DNA of 64,000 nucleotides, taken from positions 248,001 to 312,000 of the forward strand of contig WFMF01000004.1 in the NCBI GenBank assembly GCA_011033025.1, written 5' to 3'. How positions within the stretch are numbered: the first letter of the stretch is position 1; every line of letters begins with the position of its first letter. The DNA is from Beroe forskalii (taxonomy: Eukaryota > Ctenophora > Nuda > Beroida > Beroidae). Positions 14,563-25,293 of the stretch are shown in pieces. A program made the position numbers and the translations under genes. Under the pieces are notes generated by a model, which was not told the DNA's origin, ran no database searches, and saw nothing but the letters and a program-made list of their open reading frames with translations.

Positions 14563-14763
14563 CCTTAGGAGGTGTATTTATGTGGAGTAAAATTTTGGTG
14601 TTGACATATTTAGTACGGTGCAATTTGGGGATCTTTCTCAAGTCGTTACTCTTGTTAACATATTATGAAAATGACGTCATTTTGAACTGTCATGGTGTGT
14701 GAAAAATGGGGATTTTCCCGAAAAATCCCCAAATTCCAACCTCCATAAATACTCCTCCTAAGG
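14563..14763. mobile_element. MITE-like element, CCTTAGGAGG termini
   Basis: A 201-bp element whose ends are inverted repeats of about 23 bases (CCTTAGGAGG(T/A)GTATTTATG). The inside is AT-rich, with one TGACGTCA and a GGGGATTTTTCGGGAAAATCCCC-type small palindrome near the right end. No coding content. The target duplication is unclear. Confidence 0.75.
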
Positions 14764-15390
14764 TAATACGTTTCATAAAATAATTGATGTTATCATTTCA
14801 TTGGTATTAACATGAAAGTGTGCTTCTGGGAAAATTACTGTGCCTAGCTAATGGAGTATTATTGATTAATTTGCATTTCTAAGCCATCAATTCAGTTCTT
14901 CTCTGATTTCATGTTTTCATTTTGTGTATTTTTACATAACATCGTATAGCTTTCCCATTGAAATGTATCATTATTCAAACTCTCACCGATCGGGTGTAAT
15001 ACTGCAGATGGCAGATGATTTTACATCGCAGTTGGACACAATGTTTAATATGGTAATAATTGGACTGTTATTGGACGATTATTATTGCAACAGTTGAACA
15101 ATAGAATTGAGAAATCATCATACGGCCGTTTGTGAGAATAGTTATGATACAATGATCCTGTTATCAGGTGTTGCCAATTCAAGAAATGAGAATCTTTTGA
15201 AATTTCAAGTCCCACGGCACAGTTTACGTATGTGGTTATACAGTACATCCATATTTCAAGCATTGCGCACGTGTGGATATTTTACATTCATTCTAAGATG
15301 TGGCAACAGTTGTGTAAAACAGTATTTGTGCTAGTAGAAATGTTGCTTTTTATACAATGCAGCTGTTGACTTCATTTCCAGTTTCTACTT
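14764..15390. other. Gene-free stretch
   Basis: No supportable exons or repeats. Confidence 0.4.
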
Positions 15391-15933
15391 TTAGAATTGC
15401 AGATCTTGTGATGCAACCCGGCAACCGCTCAAAAATTTGTACATCCTCGTTATTCATTTTAAGTCATTAATGCAGTATATATTGTATAGTAATATGAAGG
15501 GAATTATTGCATAATATGTTTTGTTATATAAAATATTTTGTTGTGGTGACTATTGGATATATCATAGTATTTATTTGAGTGTAACATGGATTTTGTTCGG
15601 GAGCAAATGACCAGAATGATGATATAAAGTTTCCATCATAGAATAATTAACGTATGTTTCAAAAGGCTAGGAATTTCGAATAGAATCTGTTGTTAATTTC
15701 TCAACTTTAAATTTAATATGCTGTTGAATGTACTATGTTATTATTCAATCTATCAATAGAACTTATAGATTTTATCATGGGCCATCCATTCATTACAAGT
15801 ACTAGTAATTAGTATGTCAGCTTGTAACTATAGTTTAATAGTATTAATTTTGTGATTGTAAATTTTGATTTCAATATATTATTATCATCATATAAGTATA
15901 TATTGTACGTAATACGTTTCATGATCGACTGAG
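15391..15933. repeat. Long direct repeat, left copy
   Basis: Nearly identical to 18010-18557 in the same orientation, with scattered substitutions and small indels. It begins TTAGAATTGCAGATC and ends GATCGACTGAG. It is non-coding and abuts the left LTR. Confidence 0.95.
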
Positions 15934-16181
15934 TGTAAACAATAAAGTTTAGCTCGAGAGTTGGCTCTGTTGGTTGGGATGGAGGAATCAAACACAGGTT
16001 AACTAGCGAATCAATAACTCCAAGAGCAATGTGACACCAATTCCAAAGACCACACCAAAAGACACGTCAACTATCCCTCACACACACTCACTTCTCACTC
16101 TGCTAGTCAAAACATACTTCTTTAAAACTCACAACACACCTCTCACGTTTCCCTGCACCTAAACGCACAATAATGTCTACA
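15934..16181 (-). mobile_element. LTR copy (248 bp), 3' LTR of a minus-strand element
   Basis: Essentially identical to 17588-17835. It starts TGTAAACAAT and ends TGTCTACA on the plus strand, so it has the TG...CA termini of an LTR. Orientation is taken from the primer-binding-site-like sequence beside the other copy. No clear polypurine tract precedes this copy on the minus strand. Confidence 0.8.
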
Positions 16182-17587
16182 GTTCTAAACAAAAATGAAT
16201 CAATTAGTCCTCCTTCTATAATTTTCAAAAGAAACCACAAGACTAATAATGAATATTGCACACATTCTCGCAACCTCGCATGTCCCACACTCAGTCTCAC
16301 AAAATATACATCGAATTTAAGATCAGAATCAAAAGTTAACTTTTCCATTAGGGAACACCATATAATCATGATTCATGATAATAGCGTTTTACTTCAAAAT
16401 AATTGGTTGATTCAGCCTTTCAGCTCGTGTTAGGTTGAAGTCCATTCCAGTGTCTGCCAAGCCCCTAGTCCCCTGAAGCCAGCCTGTGATCCCAAATACC
16501 AATCCTCCACTTGATTCATAGTAGCCTGCCATCAAAGCCCCATCTTCTGTTGAATCACTCATGTTCACAATCCAACCGCCTTGCAAATCTGTTGAATTAC
16601 CATTGGGGTTGTCATCAGAATAAAGATGATCACGTCAATGATATCCGTTACCATAATCTTTTCACTCTTAACTTCTGTACCATACTTTGCTGAGTCACTT
16701 CCTCTTCAAATACAACACGAACCCGGAGGAGTTAGATATTGGCCAGACATCTAACTTAATCCTCACTTCGGGCCCGATTAAGATCCGTGTTGTTTCCATA
16801 TTTTACTGACATACCGGTCAGTATCATTTTAAACATTTAAACTTTCCATTTCAGCAAATCCTTTTCTTCTGTAATCCATTTTCAACCTTGATAATACTTC
16901 ATTTACTGCATATCTGAATAATAAACATGTGTTCCTTCACATGTTTTCTGTCCATTTCATGAAATAGTCAACATTTTGCTTCGAAAATGTTAACTCACTG
17001 GGTAACGGATTCATATCCCGCCTAACAGATTCTTATGAAATGTTAAGTCCTTTAGAAACACCTTCATTCAGGCAAATCAACCCCCTCGGCAACTCTACAT
17101 ACCAACACATTCTCTCAGCTGATGACCACTCCCTTCGGCTGCTAGAGATAATAACTGGCATTCTAAATTCTCCTATTCCTTCAACCCCCAAAGAAGTCCT
17201 CCAACCATAATGAAAACCTAGCTGATCCAACCAAGACGCCCACAAAACTGTAATGTCCATATACACCAACACTCTCGGGTGATGGTTGAATTAGTAAATG
17301 TCCTATCCCCTTTCTACGGAAGATTGTGACTGTAGCTGTTCGTAGTCAGGTTGTGCAATCAGGTAGCCCTGATCATCACTTGTTGTTGCACATCATTTTC
17401 TCCACGGCTCCGGGGTTGTCTCTTTTCCGGTCACTCCAAAAGATCTTCGCATGCTCCTTGCAGATTAGCAGGATGTAGACTGTAACGTAAGACCGTTGAG
17501 ATTCGCTCCTCTGTGCTTTCACTGTCGTACAATCCTCCAAGTTTCAACCCTCGTTACACCCCGCGTAGGCCCGAAAGTTGCGCCATT
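16182..17587 (-). mobile_element. Truncated internal region of an LTR retroelement
   Basis: About 1.4 kb between two near-identical LTRs. On the minus strand it begins two bases after the LTR with TGGCGCAACTTTCGGGCC, which looks like a primer-binding site. Only short minus-strand frames remain (around 16389-16586 and 17033-17272), too short and unrecognised to be gag or pol. It is therefore a non-autonomous or heavily deleted element. Confidence 0.6.
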
Positions 17588-17835
17588 TGTAAACAATAAA
17601 GTTTAGCTCGAGAGTTGGCTCTGTTGGTTGGGATGGAGGAATCAAACACAGGTTAACTAGCGAATCAATAACTCCAAGAGCAATGTGACACCAATTCCAA
17701 AGACCACACCAAAAGACACGTCAACTATCCCTCACACACACTCACTTCTCACTCTGCTAGTCAAAACATACTTCTTTAAAACTCACAACACACCTCTCAC
17801 GTTTCCCTGCACCTAAACGCACAATAATGTCTACA
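17588..17835 (-). mobile_element. LTR copy (248 bp), 5' LTR of a minus-strand element
   Basis: Same length and practically the same sequence as 15934-16181, implying recent insertion or conversion. It is followed at 17836-17862 by a second PBS-like sequence (minus strand ATGGCGCGAACTGTAGGATC) and a third, diverged LTR piece. Confidence 0.85.
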
Positions 17836-17862
17836 GTAAGATCCTACAGTTCGCGCCATTGT

Positions 17863-18009
17863 AAACAATTTAATGTTTGTCTGAGTGGGGCGTGGCTCTG
17901 TTGATTGGGATGGAGGGATCAAACACAGGTTAAGGTTAACTAGAGAATCAATAACTCCAAAAGCGATGTTACACCAATTCCAAAAGACCACACCAAAAGA
18001 CACGTCAAC
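17863..18009 (-). mobile_element. Third, partial and diverged LTR copy
   Basis: Shares TGTAAACAAT, GGGATGGAGG(G/A)ATCAAACACAGG and the ACACGTCAAC segment with the two complete LTRs but differs by substitutions and an insertion of AGGTTA. It is cut off at its inner end exactly where the second long direct repeat begins. Confidence 0.85.
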
Positions 18010-18557
18010 TTAGAATTGCAGATCTTGTGATGCAACCTGGCAACCGCTCAAAAATTTGTACATCCTCGTTGTTCATTTTAAGTCATTAATGCAGTATACA
18101 TTGTATAGTAATATGAAGGGAATTATTGCATAATATGTTTTGTTATATAAAATATTTTGTTGTGGTGACTATTGGATATATCATAGTATTTATTTGAGTG
18201 TAACATGGATTTTGTTCGGGAGCTAATGACCAGAATGATGATATAAAGTTTCCATCATATAGAATAATTAAGGAATGATTCAAAAGGCAAGGAATTTCGA
18301 ATAGAATCTGTTGTTAATTTCTCAACTTTAAATTTAATATGCTGTTGAATGTACTATGTTATTATTCAATCTATCAATAGAACTTATAGATTTTATCATG
18401 GGCCATCCATTCATTACAAGTACTAGTACTAGTAATTAGTATGTCAGCTTGTAATAATAGTTTAATAGTATTAATTTTGTGATTGTAAATTTTGATTTCA
18501 ATTTATCATCATAATATAAGTATATATTGTACGTAATACGTTTCATGATCGACTGAG
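18010..18557. repeat. Long direct repeat, right copy
   Basis: Second copy of 15391-15933. Differences include ACTAGTACTAGT in place of one ACTAGT unit and a few point changes. It continues into unique sequence GAGTTTTACAATATTCGG, whereas the left copy is interrupted by the LTR at GAG. Confidence 0.95.
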
Positions 18558-18626
18558 TTTTACAATATTCGGCTCAAGTGTTTTATCTGTACAGAAGTTA
18601 ATATTGAAATATACATATTTATAATC

Positions 18627-18758
18627 GGCGGCGTATTAGCTTTCCCATTGGATCTTTAAAACTTCATGATATTGGCCAATCAGCGCACGTGTTTACTGTC
18701 AATTCGCGCGATGATTGGTTAATGCAAATTATACCTGTGAGTAAGCTAATGCGCCGCC
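18627..18758. promoter_or_regulatory. CCAAT/E-box/octamer cluster inside an inverted repeat
   Basis: Between short inverted arms (GGCGGCGTATTAGCTT and its near-complement ending GCGCCGCC) lie GGCCAATCA, CACGTG, GATTGG and ATGCAAAT. This could be a promoter for a non-coding first exon of the ZFYVE27-like gene (its coding exon opens at an AG at 20391), or simply a MITE. No transcription start can be shown. Confidence 0.35.
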
Positions 18759-20391
18759 AAAATAACGATGTACTCTGAGGATCACCATCATGTTGGTTAA
18801 TCGGCCCTTTGGATGAAAAATTCAAATAAGTATCCCAGCACAATTCTTCTAAGTACAGAGTGCTGCCATAACAGACAAATTCACGGCAGGGAGTAACAGC
18901 GAAAATTCTCAGAACTGATGAAAATCTCCTTGACCGATCCGAACTGCATCGTGCTAACGTCTGTCTGAGGCCAGGACATATGTTTTATCCCAAATTCAAG
19001 CTGTCTGGACGAGCAGAGGTCCCGCATGAGGTATAGCTATATAGGCGATTCCACGCCCTAAATCCTAGTGGTATCTATATCATACCAGTCTCATCGCCTG
19101 TTGCCTATTGATTGTGCAAGACCTCTGTGGTCCTGGATGAGTAACTCAGTACTTACGTTACAATTATTATTTTATGCCGTCATTATTCCATATAAGGAAT
19201 GATTCGTGAGGGTCTCCAGCCTTTGGCTCTGTATTTCCGGGAGATGCCAGGCACTGAAACTTGGATGTCTCAATATATTTTCTATGGTATAACCCGTTAG
19301 AATTTATATTATATATATTTGATATATCAATTAATTTTCAGTTGTAAACAATTTTCTTGTGTTTTAATTGTTTGATGCTTTGATATATTTCAAATTGTAA
19401 GAGCTGAGCCTTCCAGCAAAACCGTCAGCTCAGCCAATGCCTATGAAGAAATCGTAGAGTATGCCGTTACAAGTTTCCAGGTTGCCCATCGAGTAGCACC
19501 ATCTTGTTTAACTTTGGGTTCGTTTCATATTATTATTGTACATCTTCTAATCAATTGTACTTCAATAATTGTACTGCGGTACACTCCAATGATAATTTAA
19601 ATTGTGAAAGTTTCGAATTCCCCGGAAGCTCTAGAAGCTCTGAAAGCTTCTCGCTTTCATTCCTTTTTTCAAATTTGGTCATAGGTACCGGGAACTTAGG
19701 TCATATTTCAAATTGAATTATTCTAGGGGCTACTGCGTAAGGTTAATGTAGTACGCAATTGATAAATTCTCAGTCTCTCTTTCTGATTTTGCCCAGAAGG
19801 ATAATTTGTTCATATTGTGAAATCGCTATCAATTCATCAAGTTTTGACTTTTTAATCTTCCTTTTGCACAAGGTCCCTTCAGAATTGACGCCAATGCTAT
19901 AAAAATAGACCATATTCTCTTTGCCTTCGTGTGATTTCTTCTAAATTTAGAATCTGCTAATTGAGTCAGTTTGATGTGGCAGTTAACTTGTAATCACTCG
20001 ATGTAGGTGTGTTAAAGTTACCACGTGTTGATTCAATCCAGTTAATAATTATAATACACACTACAAAATATGATTCTTGTGACTGCTTTTAATCGATGTG
20101 ATTGAAGTCAGGCAGCGTGCAATGGTAGAATCTAATCGATATGTTGAAATGGAAGTCAAGAGTTATTATTAGTTAAATCACCAACATGAGATCTCTAATG
20201 CGATTAGTGGAAGAAGTGGAAGCACAACAGCCACTGCAGTTATATCTGTACAAAATTCAAAAGGCCATTGTAGGCATGAATGAAATTCAGATGATTAAGC
20301 GCTCAAATCTCTAAATCGTAAATTTCCCAAATTTGTCCTATTTTCAAACATTTGGGCTCCTCTTCTAACTCTTTCATCCACCAATTCGCAG
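18759..20391. other. Non-coding stretch upstream of the ZFYVE27-like gene
   Basis: No recognised exon. A short frame of 42 codons (20188-20316) with a stop precedes the splice acceptor and is probably non-coding. One or more untranslated first exons may lie here. Confidence 0.4.
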
Positions 20392-20399
20392 GTCATATT

Positions 20400-21482
20400 A
20401 TGGCAAAGAGCATCGAGCTAGATACGCTAGTTTCGGTGTACCACAAGGTACGATCTTTGGCCCATCCCCTGACTTCAGTTTACACGACCCTTCTCCACCT
20501 CCTATCCTGGCAGAACACCCCGCTGAGTGGCGCTGTTCTCACCGCCACACTAATTCTCCTCCTCTACCCCATCTACCTTCAGATCACACTCCTCCTCGTT
20601 ATCAGTGCCGTGTTTGGGCTGGGCTACCTCCAGAGCATATCAGACAGCGAGGACTGCTTCGAGCGGCCTGTCATAGACCCTGTAGACTTCATCAACCCGC
20701 GGTACTACTCCTTAGAGTCGGAGAAGTCCGTGCAGTCCAGGCGCCGGACGGTGGTAGAGTTCAAGGAGATGTTAGGGGAGCTGGACTCTGCCTTCACCAC
20801 GCTGATCAGCACGTGGGACGCCCTCCTCGACCTAGTCACGTGGACTGATCACGTGACCTCACGCAGGGTGCTTATCCTGTTGTGTGTGGGGGTGGCCGCC
20901 CCTATCTTCCTTCCTCTGAACATCACCCTGGCTCTCCTCACTCTCTATCTTTTCTGTGGGAATGGGGCGTTTTGGGCGGCGCTCACTACGTGTTGCGTGC
21001 AGTTCATTCTACCGCCCGACGAGCCGGAACCGAGCGCTTTTGACTCGTCTGACACTGAATCTGAATCTGAGGCTTCAATTCAGAGTATTATCGAGGCTAA
21101 GTTCAATGAGTCTGCTGAGTCTTATGTTTCTAAGAGAAAGAGAGTAGCTACAACGCGTGATCCTAATACGTCACGTGACCTAAACACTCCACGTGACCGT
21201 TGTAAGTCACATGACCCTAATACGTCACGTGACATCAATACGTCCCGGGACGCAAACATCTCCCTGGAAAGTGGACCATCGTCTCCTGAAATGCGGTGTC
21301 TGACGTGTGGCGTTGTCATGACAACGGCTCCCGTCAAGTGCGGGTCGTGCGGGTGTCTGAACTGCGGGAACTGCTGCAGGAGGAGCGTGTTCAAAGCCCG
21401 CCTGGGGGTCACCAACCCGGACACCAAGCAGCATAGGGTGCTGGTCTGCAACGACTGCTACTCCTTCCTCCCTAAAACTTAG
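20400..21482 (+). CDS. Protrudin-like FYVE zinc-finger membrane protein
   Basis: A 360-residue protein if translated from the ATG at 20400, which lies 8 bases after a good splice acceptor (CACCAATTCGCAG, ending 20391); an in-frame ATG at 20352 upstream of that acceptor is less likely. A hydrophobic hairpin spans about 44-78 and a second hydrophobic block 156-200. An acidic Ser/Glu stretch lies at 211-226, R-D repeats at 252-284, and a FYVE-type zinc finger at 300-353 with pairs C300/C303, C314/C317, C322/C325 and C350/C353. The order and the finger (RLGVT...VLVCNDC) match ZFYVE27/protrudin, an ER membrane protein that shapes ER tubules and promotes endosome movement and protrusion growth. The finger lacks the WxxD and basic R(R/K)HHCR signatures of classical PI3P-binding FYVE domains, as in protrudin. 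ATTAAA at 21515 may be the poly(A) signal. The coding part is intronless, so a retrocopy cannot be excluded. Confidence 0.82.
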   Translation: MAKSIELDTLVSVYHKVRSLAHPLTSVYTTLLHLLSWQNTPLSGAVLTATLILLLYPIYLQITLLLVISAVFGLGYLQSISDSEDCFERPVIDPVDFINPRYYSLESEKSVQSRRRTVVEFKEMLGELDSAFTTLISTWDALLDLVTWTDHVTSRRVLILLCVGVAAPIFLPLNITLALLTLYLFCGNGAFWAALTTCCVQFILPPDEPEPSAFDSSDTESESEASIQSIIEAKFNESAESYVSKRKRVATTRDPNTSRDLNTPRDRCKSHDPNTSRDINTSRDANISLESGPSSPEMRCLTCGVVMTTAPVKCGSCGCLNCGNCCRRSVFKARLGVTNPDTKQHRVLVCNDCYSFLPKT

Positions 21483-22240
21483 GAGATCATTGTGTGTTGG
21501 GTGCAGTGGAGTATATTAAAAAGTGTTCTTTACGAAATCCTACCCTTCAAAGCTGGCATATGAAGACCGTAGGATTCATTTAAGCTTCAAAATAGGACCT
21601 AATATCTCAAGAGGTTGAAGTTTAAACGAAATAACTGATACGAGTTTTTGATATCAGTTTTGCAATTTATATTTGTTATCGAGTTTAATTTAATAGAGTT
21701 TTACAATTAACAATATCATCAGAAAGGCTATCAATCATCATTTATAAATTGTCCATTAAATAGGCGTGATAGGGGGGTTCAATCATCTCAGTGAAGAGAT
21801 CACAATGATACTAAATGATAAATTATTTGAAGCATTTACTGATTAACTTCCTTATGCCTGCTTATTTCTATTTTTATCTACAAACTACATATACAGTACA
21901 GAAGTCATACCTGTCATACAGAAGTCATACCTGTCATACAATTAATTAATCATCAATTTACAAACTTTAGAATATACCGTTCTTGGCCTCTTCCTCTCTT
22001 CGAATATTTCAGAATTTCCTTCGTATCATTTTTAATTTTTAATTTTGCGAATTATTATTACTCACATGGACCAATTTTTATCGCCGTTATTTTTTATGTA
22101 AATTTAAATTAAATAACCAATCATTTTTATGAATTTTGAAAGTATTGAATTTAGATAGTTTAAATGCATCTGTGATGTTTGTGTACAAGCACTCTAGTAA
22201 TCTCAAATAATATTGTTATCACTGATAATGATTGGGGCTG
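21483..22240. other. 3' flank of the ZFYVE27-like gene
   Basis: AT-rich non-coding DNA. It contains a 20-bp tandem duplication (CAGAAGTCATACCTGTCATA) at about 21899-21938. Confidence 0.5.
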
Positions 22241-22929
22241 TTAAGGGGGCCGGGGGGGGTCTGAGGTCGATTTTCGGTTTTTTGTTGTTTTTGATAGCGG
22301 AGAACGCCAGCTACAAGTGAGTTTTACCCATGAAAAAATATTGTTCCTAGCCAAAGTTATGAATTTTCAAATCGCAGGTTCGCCTGTAATTACAGTGCGC
22401 GCGCAAACTTACGACGCGATTTGCCGAAAATTAACTTAAAATAATACTCTTCCTACAAATTTTGAGATAGACCCTTGAAACTTGGTAGTTATGTTCTAGG
22501 GCATAAAACTAAACTTTGCATCGAGCCGATTTTTGATTTAGGCCTCAAGTGAAAATATCGATTTTGAAATCTGAAAATCACCAATTTTGATGATTTTTGT
22601 GACAGAGCCAACTTTGAAAATTCATATTTTCACTTCAGGCCTAAATCAAAAATCGATGCAAAGTTTGGTTTATACAAGAACATAACTACCAAGTTTCAAG
22701 GGTCTACTTGTAGGAAGAGTATTATTTTAAAGTTAATTTTTGGCAAATCACGTCGTAAGTTTGCGCGCGCACTGTAATTACAGGCGAACCTACGATTTGA
22801 AAAATTCATAACTTTGGCTAGGAACAATATTTTTTCATGGGGTAAAAACCTACTTGTAGCTGACGTTCTCCTCTATCAGAAACAACGAAAAACCGAAAAT
22901 CGACCTCAGACCCCCCCCGGCCCCCTTAA
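22241..22929. mobile_element. 689-bp fold-back element bounded by TTAA
   Basis: The whole segment is one long inverted repeat. Arms of roughly 320 bases start GGGGGCCGGGGGGGGTCTGA and meet near 22590. TTAA stands at both outer edges (22241-22244 and 22926-22929), which fits a piggyBac-type TTAA target. No coding capacity. It lies between the ZFYVE27-like gene and the next gene; inverted arms of this length would give a long double-stranded RNA if transcribed. Confidence 0.88.
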
Positions 22930-23588
22930 AGTATAATTAAGTTTTTCCAATCAAATGCGTCAGTTTTTACCCCGATTTGTTTGTATGTATGTTTTTTTTG
23001 ATTTATGTATTCACTGTTTTTAATATCCATGATCATCTGTTATATCAGTTATTGTAAATTTCAAAGTAATAGCAATATTACACAAAAACTCCATTAATAA
23101 ACGAAATATCCTTTTTCTTGTTTCCACTTGGTTATGAAAATGACGTGCGACTAAATCAGGCAGTATGTCTGTTGGCCTTTAGATTTATTAATCGAATCGA
23201 ACTGGGAACTTAATCGGAAAGCTTAAATTCTTTCCCGCTTGGACATTTCATCCTTTTGGAGTGAAGCCAATTCTCCTATAATTCATTACTGCACATGACA
23301 AACAGCTGCTACCGATAACTTGACTAGTGATATGATTTAATATTTTGTAGTTACTAATCAGTGGATTACCGTATGTTATTAAGTGTCAGGGCTCTGTGGC
23401 TTTGCGCCAAGGTTAATAGGATCATGTGAGAAACCTCAAATTCAACGCGAATCTTGGGAACTGTTTCTGCCCACCCCCCCTCCCGCCAAAAAATCCCCTA
23501 TTATTGTTCCAAACAGGAAAATCACCCCCGCCCCCTACTCAAATGGAGATATCACCTAAATCCTCCACCCTACCAAGTTCATTTCAAG
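22930..23588. other. 5' flank of the three-exon gene
   Basis: No exon recognised. A C-rich stretch at 23465-23575 lies directly upstream of the ATG. No TATA box was found. Confidence 0.4.
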
Positions 23589-25293
23589 ATGTCAGCCGCA
23601 ACGCAAACGCGGCTCTATCACCTCGAACACGTGTCAGAGCAGTGTGACTCGGTCAAGAGACGCACTGACGAGCTGGGCCGTTACCTGGGCGACATGTCAC
23701 GTGTTTACAGCGCGTTGCATGGTCACGTGACGTCATCGCAACAACCAATCAGCGTGCAGTGTGAGGTACATCACCGGTATTTGGATGTGAGGATCAGCGG
23801 GCTCGAGCCGTGCTCCGAGATGAGGCGGTTTGTAAAGGTGCGGTGTTGGATTATTAGTGCTATTTAATCTAAATAGTTAAATGGGACCCTTATTGATGAT
23901 TATTATCGATAATAGAAGCTAATAATCCGGTAGAAAGATATATCGATCATCTATAAACAGGATACAGAGCCTTAACACGCCCCTGCTTCAGTTGGCGGCA
24001 GGTGGACATATCTCCCTACCTGCCTTCCCTCCTCAATCACGCGTGTGACAGTCACGTGATAGCCACGCAGTCACGTGATGTGTGCGTTACCATGGAACTG
24101 CCAGACGTTGCCATGGTAACCCTCATCAAGGTGGACGTGAGTCTGGTGTACCAGTGTCCGAGCGTTGTGGAGCACAGAGTACCCAAGGATAGACGCTTCT
24201 TCTGCTGTGAGTAAAACTCTGAGTTGAAGTGAGCAACTGGTTCTGTTTGAAATCGGGATCCTAGAAAAGAAATTTCAATGGATTCCTTTTAAATGGCTGA
24301 CTGACCTTCGTGTGATTGGTAGGAACATGATAATTTTAGCTTCGATTGTTCCTGATCAACGCTTCAATTCCATGATTTCCTATCATTGAACATGTGATAA
24401 TTTCTCCGAATTAGCTCGAGGATGAAACGTAATACGATAACTAAGGATTGTATTACTGGTCACTATCCGGTCTAAAAGTCATGTTCTGTTGAGAGAATGT
24501 ATAATTTAGGTTAATGGATTTAAATCATTAAAATCTGGAAAATAACCTTAAAGATCTGCAATATAACTTCATTACTTGAATTTAACTTGGAAAATTTGGC
24601 TGTATAATGTATAGTGTGTATCGTAGATATGTACAATATGCATATTGATGTAGCATCGGATTCTTGGCTTGGTTGCGCTGGCTTTGGATTGTCAGTAAAA
24701 TTAATAATAATTGATTAACAAGGGGGGAGGGGGGGCTAGCAACTCTCTTTATATTGCCATTTTCGATGAGTCATCATAATGTAATGCTCTGTAATAATTT
24801 ACCTGTATGCCTCTGAACATTTTGCATGTAATTTCAGTAAATCTCATTTCTCTAATCTATTTCACCCGCAGTGCCGATTCACTCAGAGACCCTCTCCGCC
24901 CTCACTCCCGACTACCTCCAGACAACCCCACGTGACACATCACGTGACATCTCACGCACTGAACACGTGGTAACGCGTGACCTGCCCGCATTCCTGGAAC
25001 GCTGCCAACAATCTGCCGCAGTTCTGTCACAAACATTCAGCCTGCGAGTGCGGACATCAGAGAGCCTGCCGGCAAACTTGCCGGGCGAAGTAACGCGTGT
25101 ATCACGTGACGAATCACGTGACATTTCCGGTGATGTGACGCGTGATGTAAAACGTGATGTAAAGCGTGATGTAACGCGTGATGTAACACGTGATCATGAT
25201 GTGACGCGTGATGTAAAACGTGATCATGAGTATGTTATCAGTAAGCTGACACGAGATGAACTGCTATCAGTTGTTGTGATTACGATCATGTGA
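23589..25293 (+). CDS. Unrecognised three-exon gene with C-terminal R-D repeats
   Basis: Exons 23589-23837, 24002-24206 and 24872-25293 join with GT-AG introns (164 and 665 bases) in compatible phases to give 291 residues. The ATG (AAGATG) follows no in-frame exon that I can see. The N-terminus is mixed and looks helical (about 1-45). Residues 50-150 read as a compact domain rich in Val and Cys. After about 165 the protein is dominated by T/S-R-D and V-(T/K)-R-D repeats, encoded by CACGTGAC, GCGTGATGTAA and similar words, and then a short hydrophobic end. I do not recognise the family. The repeats are nearly all in frame with the same R-D reading, as in the upstream ZFYVE27-like gene, which suggests one repeat-generating process acted on both. 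Start choice and the first junction are moderately sure. Confidence 0.65.

Noticed and set aside
21122..21451. Minus-strand frames opposite the ZFYVE27-like gene
   Set aside because: Shadows of the R-D repeats and the cysteine codons of the zinc finger on the other strand.
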